From Lingula anatina (lineage: Eukaryota; Brachiopoda; Lingulata; Lingulida; Lingulidae), in NCBI RefSeq assembly GCF_001039355.2, contig NW_019775423.1:124001-188000 (forward strand): a stretch of 64,000 nt of DNA, given 5' to 3'. Position 1 is the first letter of the stretch. Each line of letters starts with the position of its first letter. The position numbers were made by a program, and so were the translations under genes. The notes beneath the pieces are model-generated. The model was not told the origin of the DNA. It saw nothing but the letters and a program-made list of their open reading frames with translations, and made no database searches. Shown piece by piece: positions 12,416 through 21,820 of this stretch.

Positions 12416-13885
12416 CTCACCATAACCTGCAAAATACATATATGGGCTTTTCAATGGTTATAGTCCACGAAAACTTGATAACATTTTAAGGTGTTCTCCA
12501 TGCAGCCAAAATGAATTTTCCTGGGATAAAGTCTTTCCTTCTCACAAATCACTGCTTAACCCATCCTTGCACTATAGGGCTTTATCTTATTCCATGTTCA
12601 AATTAATTGTTCAGTTCTAAATGACTGGCCAGTCAAATAAAATGATATGTGCCTTGACATGCATTGCCTTGTTTTTACACAAGAAAATGGCAGGGTTTAA
12701 TGCATTGTGGCCCTGTGTCATGTTATGTATAATACAGATGTTGCAAGGAATGTTTCAGATAAACCTTAATCCAAAGGGTTTTATACATTATCTTCAAGAT
12801 CTCAACTGGGAAATACAAGAAGTTTAACAGGACATAAATATGACTGTGGCAGATTTTCAAACACGTGCAGATCGAGTCCCTTTAATCAAAGGCAATCATA
12901 GACTGTTGGCATTGGCAGAGATCGAACTTACTTTAGTTTGCACTCTTGGGAATTATAAAAGCTCTAAGCTTTATAGACCATTTTACTTACAGGGGTGAGA
13001 TTGCCATTCAGTGATTAGTGATAAAGTAGAAAAATATGGCATGGGGTTCAAGGGGGGGTTACTGGTAGACCAATGATATTTTTGGCTTCCATAAAGTTGG
13101 AAATCTGCCGATATTTGGAAAATTTTGATCCCTGTACTTAAACTATAAGCTACTCTTATAGCATTGGTAGTGAAAACTTGCATATTTCCCTTTCATTATA
13201 TGCATGGTGTTTTTCTGTATTTGCAGGGTTGTCATGCCACGTACTGTACATGTACATCTGTAACAATAAATGAATTTAGAAAAACACTGTAAATACTGAG
13301 TAGAAGACACTTACTTCTGGTGGCATATACCACAAAAAGGGGTCATCCACTTTAGCATCATTTTCAGAAGTCTACAAATAGTACCCTTTTCCAGACCCCC
13401 CTTTCTGAGAGTACCCAGTACTAAGTGAAAAGCTAAAATGATGACCTTTGACATATCAATTTGGATCATAATTTTTATTATGTTTCAAAAGTGCTGGCAT
13501 TAACCCCTTTCTCCCCAGCATGCGATTTGTAGGCTTGTAAAAATGATAAAAAAATAGATGATCATGACCCTTTAGTACCCACTTCCCTTCTTTATGGCGT
13601 TCAAGATGTGAGGATCGATCTACATGTATCAGGTAACTTAACATGTTAATTATTCTCTAGCTGAATTTCAAATCTTGACAGAAGACGGCAATACAAATTT
13701 AATGATAGAAAAACACAAATTAGAAATATCATTAAAACAAATGCGGTTAAAGACAAAAATCATTAAAATGTTCTTGTGTATTACCTGCTGAAGTCACTGC
13801 ACTGAGATATTATATCATTTTAGTCGATAGAGGGCACTGAGGGCACATGTGTGGAAGAGTGTGAAAGCGCATGCTCAATGACGAG
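12416..13885 (-). other. FAAH2 5'UTR exons and first intron
   Basis: On the minus strand an acceptor (TTTTGCAG) precedes an exon starting at 12426, eleven bases before the ATG. A strong matching donor, TTCAGCAG followed by GTAATA, ends an upstream noncoding exon at 13785. The first intron is therefore about 1.36 kb. A short stretch at about 12505-12530 resembles the interior of the TTAA-flanked MITE at 44570. Nothing else was recognised. Confidence 0.5.
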
Positions 13886-13949
13886 GGGGAATCCCCTTCC
13901 AACTGGAAATTTTGTTGTGTCAGTTCCATCTTCCTTGTGATATGGGCAG
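13785..13949. promoter_or_regulatory. Bidirectional promoter between FAAH2 and the A20-like gene
   Basis: The FAAH2 first-exon donor (13785, minus strand) and a plus-strand donor (GGGCAG followed by GTATCAG; exon end 13949) face away from each other within about 165 bases, so both transcription starts should lie in this small interval. It is relatively GC-rich and contains GCGCATGC (about 13867-13874), resembling the NRF1 core, and the kB site listed separately. No TATA box is apparent. Promoter function is inferred from the splice-site geometry. Confidence 0.55.
13885..13896. promoter_or_regulatory. NF-kB binding site
   Basis: GGGGGAATCCCC contains the palindromic consensus kB element (GGGRNWYYCC). 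It lies in the predicted bidirectional promoter upstream of the A20-like gene. Vertebrate TNFAIP3 is a well-known NF-kB target with kB sites near its start, so position and family agree. Binding itself is untested here. Confidence 0.6.
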
Positions 13950-15104
13950 GTATCAGAAGAAAATCACGAATTTCTTAATTATTACTTGATGTGAGTAACA
14001 ATAAGTACGTTTGTAAGTTAATATACATTGTAAAACATCTATCTGGAATCGTTTAAACTGTTATTTTTTGGCGTATTTGTTATTTGTTAAACGTTTAACT
14101 TGTTACTCAAATGTATTGTGTCAATTTATTTACTTAAGTGCTGTTTTTAGTAATATCTAAATAGCAACAGTTTTTGTAGAATATCATATATAAATGCTTT
14201 TTATTATCTCCAGATTCTCTTGAAGCTTTATGACAGAATACATATAATGCGTCGTATTTTTTGTTGATACGTTTCAGTGTTTAGACGTGGGGTGAGGGAT
14301 GGGATGTGGGGTCACAGGCACAGTGACTCATAATGTTTACGCTAGACGACGCTTTTTTGTATTGATTTTAATGCGTTTTATGTAATATGATATACGGTTG
14401 CTTTGCCCTTCCTTTTAGAAACTTGATAGGCTGGACTTGCAAAAACTTACCAATGAGTAAATATGTTCTATTTTCAGGTGTTGGGTTTTCCCAGTGTAGA
14501 ATGAACTATATTTAGGGAATGTCATAAAGTTTTTAAAGATAGCCAACGAACGTCTGCGACAACAAAAAAGGTAACTCTTAAGCAATTTCTGTTAAAAATT
14601 CAAGAATGCTTTTCATGTTAATATTTCATTATTTCAAAAGTATTCAGAATATCACAGAAAACAGTTTATTATCACATAATATTCTCTTTCCATTGAGTTG
14701 GCAGTTATATATGCGAATTGATTTTTTCACTTTCAGTTTCTGTTGCAAGCGTAATTTAGGCTATTTAAACTTTTCAGTTGAATGTGGATACCTTTCACTT
14801 GTGAGGAACAACGTGAAAGTGAAACAAGCGCAAAGTAGAATCAGATCGTGATGATAAATGTGCTATTATGCTGAATGTATTATGCTATGTCTTAAAAGCT
14901 CGACAGTAAAGATTGCCTGGGGCAAGTACACATTAATTTCGGGGAAGTCCGCTGAATCGGCAGGTGATAAAATAAAGCAAAAAGACAGAGATTTTAACAC
15001 AAATCTCCATGAATTTTGATTTAAAACTTCACTTTCTATTTGTGTATGGCCCTGGCCATCTTTGAGCATCTTCCTTTGCTTGATTTCATTTGATTGACAG
15101 TGCT

Positions 15105-15470
15105 TTATTACCTCCGTCAAGGAGATTATGTTTTCACCCCTGTTTGTTTGTTTGTCATCAACATAACTCAAAAACTTATGGATGAATTTTAATGGAATTT
15201 TCAGGGTAGGTTAGAAACGGGTTAACTTAGAAGTTATCAATAATCAATCAATAATCAAAAACAAAAAAAACTAAGTTATGGACCGATTTTGATGAAATTT
15301 TTGGCCAAGGAACAGATGATAAGTTTTTGGTCGGATCAATTTTCAATCCAGATCAATAATCAATCAATAATCAATAATCAAAAAACTAAATCATTATAGA
15401 ATGAAAATTTAGGGGTGAAACGGCATTGGGTGGAGACTGCTGCTTTGGCGGAATTCTGCACTCTCATTTA
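15105..15470. repeat. Dispersed repeat with TTACCTCCG... and GGCGGAATTCTGCACTC ends
   Basis: The element opens with TTACCTCCGTCAAGGAGATT and CACCCCTGTTTGTTTGTTTG, and closes with GGCGGAATTCTGCACTC. From memory this layout resembles a dispersed element common in marine invertebrate genomes. In the middle are two clusters of AATCAATCAATAATCA (about 15237-15260 and 15354-15385) around a conserved ACCGATTTTGATGAAATTTTT segment, as in an internally repeated MITE. I see no coding capacity. Family name not assigned. Confidence 0.55.
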
Positions 15471-15639
15471 CCAGTAAACTGGCCAGGAGCATTTGTTCTA
15501 ACACAACTCTGCAAGGGTATTTGAATTGCACTGCCATGCAACATTGATCTATTCTAGCAAATTTAAGATCATGCAATATTCAGATCATGTCTTTGTCAAA
15601 ATTTGACTTTCGCTTCACTTATCTCCATCTTCCCTGCTT

Positions 15640-16190
15640 GGAAATAGGGCTGGGACATGGTGATCTATTCTGTGCAGTCTTTTGCTGCTTTATGCCAGGT
15701 TGAACCCATCACCTGGAACTCGCTCTGGACTGTTCCTCTACAAGTTGTTTTAGGTTGCCCGGGCTTATGCCTCCTGACAGGGGTCCACTTGCACTGGATC
15801 AATGTTTGGGTGATTCTCTCCTGTACCACCCTGAAGACATGGTAGAGATGTAGATGATCACTCCTTGAGGAGAGGACTGCCGGGTCATCGGCAAAGTCTA
15901 TATCCTCAAGGTGTGAGAAAAGGGCCTCTGGCCTTGTCTGATTTTTTCTGTCACATTATCCAATAGATGGTTACAAGGAATAATATTGGGGAGAGGATAT
16001 ATTTTTGATGGACACAAGAGTTCACTGGAAATAGTTCTAAAATGGTGCTGTTGTCAGTAATAACGCTGCACTCAGAATTATGATAAAACAGTTTGATAAG
16101 TGTGATAATCTTGCCAGGGATCCCATATGACTTCCAAAGAGTCTCCCTGTGTACACTATCAAATGCTTTGCTAAAGTTTGGCTTTACTCT
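15640..16190 (-). mobile_element. Degenerate LINE reverse-transcriptase fragment
   Basis: Read on the minus strand, 16188 to about 15945 gives a non-LTR reverse-transcriptase block: FSKAFDSVHRETLW, YGIPGKIITLIKLFYHN, then FPVNSCV and ILSPILFL. A frame change follows, then LEDIDFADDPAVLSS (about 15912-15870), which holds the FADD form of the catalytic YxDD motif. The last part (about 15840-15650) resembles the region after the RT, including WKTP-like and GQPKTTCRGTV sequence, but part of the domain between FADD and this is missing. The expected RQG is altered to HQK and stops interrupt the frames, so it is dead. It lies antisense in an A20 intron. Confidence 0.7.
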
Positions 16191-16607
16191 ACCTAAAAAG
16201 AGTGATATGGAAGAATTAAGGAAAGGGAAGTGGGCATTAGTACTATAGTACTACTATACAAAGAAAAAAGATAAAAATATACATTGAGAAACAATATGGT
16301 AAGTAAATTGGTGGAATAGAAGAATATTAACACAAACACCAAAATAAAATGTACAAATATTCAACATAAATGATTGAAATGAAAAAAAATAGTGGGTACC
16401 GTTTTGTTAATCTTTTGATCAATAAAATATGGGCAAGTGAATTTCCAGCTCAGGCAAGTACATTTCGCCAGTCACTTTCCCACAGTGTCAAGTGGCTGAA
16501 AGAGTTAACGTTGAGCCCTGGTTTACTGAGGTTAATAGTTTCATAATTTTTTTCTAGAAACATACTAAAAGAAGATAACAACAAAATAAAACGAAAAGAA
16601 CATCAGG

Positions 16608-19600
16608 ATGGAAAATAAGAAAAGGGTGCCCAGTCCTCAACCATCACTCTCCAGTGTTAATCCAGAGAAAATGAAAATAGTATGGAACAAGGTCCAAAAT
16701 GATGTTGTTGTTCCACAGAATCCACCTAAAATTCCATTTTTCAACCTGATGTCTTGGTTTACAATAATGCTGCCACCACTAGAAATGTATCCAGCTGACT
16801 TTGCAGGCTTCTTGAAGAATTTTTTGCTAGATAAGGGGATGCAAGACGCATTGGAAAAGGCTAAGATTCTGAACTGGTGTCGTACTTGCAAGCCATTGTA
16901 TGCTGTTTCTACAACAGGTTGGTAGATATATGATGTGTTTACTTAACAGATTTTTCAACTTATATGTAATAAAAGTATGTAGATTTGCTTGATGCATGTT
17001 ATCAGCAAATATAACAATTCTGGGAGGACATAGGGAATCCATAATTGTCAAAAAAAGGATTCTGGTAAACTGATAAATTTCTGTGCCTTAACTTGATCAG
17101 TAATTATGAGCCCCTGGTATTACAGTAGTGCCATAATGATAAGTTGTGACTTTGAACAAATGTCTGCATATATCATGTGTAAAAAGTTTTCCTTATGGAT
17201 ACTTATCAAGTGATTGGTTATCAAGTTAGTGTCAGCGAAAAGAGTATAGCTAAGGCAAGCATACTTAGCTTTATAATCATAATTATCACAGTCACCACTG
17301 TTCCAGCTTCCCCCTTGAGTATGCAAAGCCAAAGCTTTTAATCCTTCAGTATATGGGGCCATTCAGAATAAAAGATTCGAGTATCAACTGGTCCAAGGAT
17401 CAAATATAGTGGACCCTACATGAAAGGAAGACCATTTAATTCTGTAATGGTCTCTACCATTAAATCTCGGCGCCAATTGACCAGACGCGTGGGGAGGCGT
17501 GGTGAAGTTGGAGAGACCATTTAATGATTAAGCGGTCTTCCTTTCATGTAGGGTCTGCCATGTTTTATCCTTGGACCATTTGATACTTGGATCTTCTATT
17601 CTGAATGGCCCCTGTAGTATATGACATTTTACATAAAAAAACCTGAATGATATTTCAGGTGATGGGAACTGCCTGCTTCATGCAGTGTCTCTTGGTATGT
17701 GGGGAGTTCAGGATGAGACATTGTTCTTGAGACGGTTAATATACGTCACTTTAGTAGATGATGAAGGTACAGGGAAGTTCAAGCAAAGATGGATGAGGGA
17801 AAGAGCTGCACAGAACGAGGACATACCAGGAAATTTCAGATATAACACTGGGGTAAATATAAGTCAGACGAACTTCCATTAATTTAGATAAGTGAACATT
17901 TTTACAGTTATTGGTTTTCATTTTTTCATAATTATACAATAGTTTAATGTTATCATCTTTGTATCAGTAGACAAAGTTTTGCAGTTTTAATGAAAATAAA
18001 TTAAAAGCTTTGTCAATTCATTTATGTTTAAGAAAAAGTAAAATTGTTTCCTTGTCATTACAGGAGTGGGAGAGAGAATGGGACACAGTTGTACGTATTG
18101 CAAAAGATGTAAAAAAACCAAACAGGTGTGCTGATGAACTGCCTTATGAATCACTAGAAGAAGCCCATATCTTTGTTCTTGCAAATATTCTCCGGCGGCC
18201 AATTATTATTTTATGTGACTCTGTTATCAGAAATATCCAAGAGGTTACTGTAGGCCCCAACTATTTTGGGGGAATATATTTACCTCTGTTATGGAAGCCT
18301 CAAGATTGTGAAAAATCTCCCATAGTGCTTGCTTTTGATGGTTATCATTTTACACCTCTAGCCAGTGCTGAAAATGCCCCTCATGAAGATGCAAAAGCTT
18401 TAAGTTCATTGCATGCTGTTCCATTAGTTACTCATGAGTATGAACCCCTGACTGTACACTTTTTGCTCCAAGAAGAAGAAAGAAAGGTGTATGAGATAAT
18501 GCAAGACTACATGAAAGTCATAGAGGTGCCATATACCACAGCTACTGGAACAAACATTGTTCTGTCTGCAAAGCTGCAACCAAAGCAATTGGACGATGAT
18601 GCTAATCTCATCCCTGACTTTATCAGAGCTTGTGAAAGTAAGTTTCAAAAATCTAAAGAAGAAGCATTGTTTGAACAGAGAAAAAGTGTCACCAAACAGC
18701 CACATCAACCAAACCAACCGGCTAGGTTCACAAGCCCTGGCTATGACTTCAAAACAGAAGACACTGTATTGATGAGACCTTATTATGATGACATCAGACC
18801 ATCAGCCCCCATTTTTGAGGCAAGAGAGGAGGAGCCAGAAGATCTTTACTCTGCCAGCCCAGAGGTGGTCCCAATCAGTAGTATGGAGCCACCAAAATCC
18901 TATATTCCTTCTGTGACAGGAGACCATTGCCAGACACCAGGCTGTGCATACATGGCATCAGTGAAGACTCATCCATATTGCAGAGAGTGTGCAGAAAAGA
19001 TACAGAAGCAGAGGAAGGGTTCAGATAGTACAGGAGAGCAGTCAAGAACTGCTTCTAAAGATGGGAAGAAATGTATCCAACCAGGATGCCAACTTTATGG
19101 CTGTCTTGAACAGAGGCAGATGTGCTCCAAGCATTTCGAAGAAGATGAGACCCACTTGAGACATCTACATGAATCTGTAACGAAGAAGAGTGCTTCATCC
19201 ACTATGTATTCTGGAGGTGCTTATGAAGACCCACATCATGAATATACTGGACAAGCTACTGGAACACCCTCTCCAGCCACGACCTCACTTTGTAAAACAC
19301 CTGGGTGCAGGAACCCTGGAGATACCATTCACTATGATGGTCTTTGCACAGGATGTTTTGTAAAATATGTTGGTACACCAAAACAAAGTGCCACCAAGGG
19401 TAGCAGCATTGCAGAAAACCCATTACCAGTCACCACTGGATTATGCAAGACACCGGGATGTCTATTTACTGGAAGCAGCCAGTACAATGGTTATTGCTCC
19501 CAGTGTTTCAAAGATGCTGTTCCACAGAAGTCTCCCTTTAAGGGAACAGGTAAAATGCAAGCACCAGCCAATGTGAAAAGTTACGTCGGGTATGTGCCTT

Positions 19601-21820
19601 ACTCCAGGTTGTCAGTTTAATGGGAGCTATCATTTTGAGGGCCTGTGCTCTCAATGTCACAAGAAGAAGGTTGAGGCACAAAACAAGCAAGTTTCTTATC
19701 CAGTTGTAGAAAAATCGGGCTCTGCCAACAAAGGTTTCGATGATCAGTCTGTTAAACAGCAGTATCCACAGTCCATGCTTAATGAGGTTCAGCAGTGTAG
19801 AACCATTGGGTGTGAGTATGGAGGCAATCCCCAGACGAAAGGCTATTGCTCCCAGTGTTATGTAAACCATGGGGCCAGGGAATATGTTGCATCGCAGGCA
19901 GAAGGTAATGAAGATGATGATGATGAAGAAGACTTGACTTCCATGCAGATCCTTGCCAAGTTGCCAGCGTCAAATCCTGAGGAAAGGTCCAAAGCCCGCA
20001 GGTATTACAAATGTGTCACATCAGATTGTAATAAAATTGGCCATGAATCAACTAGTGGGTTATGCACAGAATGCTATGTCAGATTCTACCGTTTGACTCA
20101 TGGATCTAAGAAAACACAACAACAACCCCCTCAACACAAACCTGATTCCCTTAAAGGACAAGACTCCACTCAGAGAGATGTGTGTGCCACCCAAGGCTGT
20201 TGTGGAGTACGCCTTCGTGAAACCATCTACTGCTTCAGTTGCTCTAAAGATAAAAAGCACGGGAAACAGCCATTTATTGAAGCCTCAGCCCAGGATCAGC
20301 GCCCACGAATTTCACAAATGAAGTTCTCCAAAGAACCTGCAGTCCACAGTTCCCCTCTGTCAGACTATGAGCAGCCACAGTTCACCTCACTGACATCTAA
20401 AGTGATACCCAATGGACATGAGATGTCCCAACAGAAGTGCACCACTGAGAAATGCAGCAACTTTGGTTATGATAACACCAATGGACTGTGCCAGGACTGC
20501 TTCAATAGAATTTGCATGGCAGAGGCTTATCGTCTACAATCGGGAGAAATCCATATTCCAGAAGAAAGCAGAGGTATTTCAATTAAGATCTCTTTTAATT
20601 GCTGACTAATATTATAAATTTTGCTTTTGATTTTTTTTTTCTGGTAGGTTATTGCCTGTAGAAAAGTTAACTCCCAGAAAACAGTATCAATATGACCTAG
20701 TTTGTCAATCTGGTAAAGGGTTTTAAAGATTAAATGAATTAATATGTTTTGGGGAAACTGGTTGAATGCCTGTAAACAAATTATTTTAACATTTTCATTT
20801 CAATTTTGAATGTTGATCTGCCTAAAGTATTGTTTTTTTCTGTTCAGCTCCAGATTATGAAGCTCTACATTTGAAGTGTATTACTCCAGGCTGTAACTTC
20901 TTTGGTACTCCTAATCAAAATGGATATTGCCACAAATGCCTAATGGAGAAGATTGCTAGAGATGAAGGTATGCATTAATACAAGTCTATTTGACCCATGT
21001 CTCTGTAGTTAGAAACAGTTCACAGAACTTTCATTGTCTTAAAACGCCTGTCTTCTGTTTAGATTGCATGTGTTAATATTCTTGAGGGATTTTATTTGTA
21101 TAAAGTATCAGTTCATTGGTTTGATGATTAATTAGAATTTGTCAAATTGTTCTTGAAGGTAATGACAGCTGTGTCTCTGACTGCACCATGGTATACATCT
21201 ATATTAACTTGGGGGGAAAAGCTGTTGCTTTTATTCAATCCAAGTGCATGATTGTGTCATTTTAAAATTAGAACCCATTTGCTTAAGAAAGGGGATCTCC
21301 ACTGTAGCTGCATTAAATTATATGTAAATTATCATTTATGGAGAGTTTTCTTTTGTTGTTTCACTTAGTTGAAATACCCACTGTACCAGCTACTAGACCA
21401 CCTGTTCCGAGTGCAGCTAAACATTGCAACGTTCAATATTGTGACCGATTTGGTGATCCAGCAGAAGAGGGTTATTGTCATGAGCACTACATGCTCACTC
21501 GTCGCTCGTTTGATGTGTTTCCATCTTCATTATATCCTGAAGAGAGAGCCAATTCGTTACCCTCCTATAACACATATGAGGTGGAGTATCTGCGCCAGCC
21601 AAAAGTGATGCCAAGAAGATCGACATCTCAGATCTGCAGAGAAAACTCCATATCAAGGCAACCTGTGGGTCAGATGACCTTTGAAGATGATATGCTGCGC
21701 CATGCCACTGCCATTCGCTCATCGACAGGGGAATGCAAAGGTGCAGGGTGCAGTAACTATGGGAATTCTAGGAATAGGGGGTATTGTAATAGTTGTTTTC
21801 CTGTTTATAATCGTTATTGA
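16608..21820 (+). CDS. TNFAIP3-like: A20/TNFAIP3-like OTU deubiquitinase with about 12 A20 zinc fingers (one frameshift)
   Basis: Coding exons 16608-16917, 17659-17852, 18064-20573, 20848-20967 and 21369-21820 give about 1194 residues once one extra base near 19588-19591 is allowed for. The OTU domain holds GDGNCLLHA with the catalytic Cys at about residue 108 (human A20 C103) and FDGYHFTPL with the His at about 263. From residue 457 come zinc fingers of the CX2-4CX~11CX2C type. The first (CQTPGCAYMAS) closely resembles human A20 finger 1; the last (CKGAGCSNYG...GYCNSCF) ends the protein as human finger 7 does. Human A20 has seven fingers in 790 residues, so the array is expanded. The family trims and binds ubiquitin chains and dampens NF-kB and cell-death signalling in the cytoplasm. 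Start ATG 16608 follows an acceptor and precedes the conserved N-terminus. The frameshift is more likely a base error or allele than a dead gene, because finger quality is equal on both sides. Confidence 0.88.
17355..17612. mobile_element. MITE with ~79 bp terminal inverted repeats in an A20 intron
   Basis: A 258-base palindromic element. It begins GGGGCCATTCAGAATA and ends with the reverse complement (TATTCTGAATGGCCCC). The two arms match imperfectly over about 79 bases, through CCCTACATGAAAGGAAGACC. The centre is GC-rich (around 17466-17515). Similar AGTATAT sequence occurs on both sides (17349-17354 and 17616-17621), but a clean target-site duplication was not established. No coding capacity. 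Confidence 0.8.

Larger units (their letters stand above)
13897..16557 (+). other. A20-like gene 5'UTR exons and introns
   Basis: A first noncoding exon ends at 13949. A second noncoding exon is predicted at 14478-14570 (acceptor ATTTTCAG, donor AAAAAAG followed by GTAACT). The coding exon starts after TTTCTAG at 16558, 50 bases before the ATG. The intron from 14571 to 16557 contains a dispersed repeat (15105-15470) and a LINE relic (15640-16190), and is otherwise featureless. Confidence 0.45.

Noticed and set aside
15237-15385. CRISPR-like spaced repeats (AATCAATCAATAATCA clusters)
   Set aside because: Irregular tandem repeats within a dispersed eukaryotic element, with no regular spacers.
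19550-19580. A microintron that would explain the A20 frameshift (GTAAAA at 19550 to AG at 19580)
   Set aside because: Only about 30 bases, too short for an animal spliceosomal intron, and its removal would not change the frame as needed.
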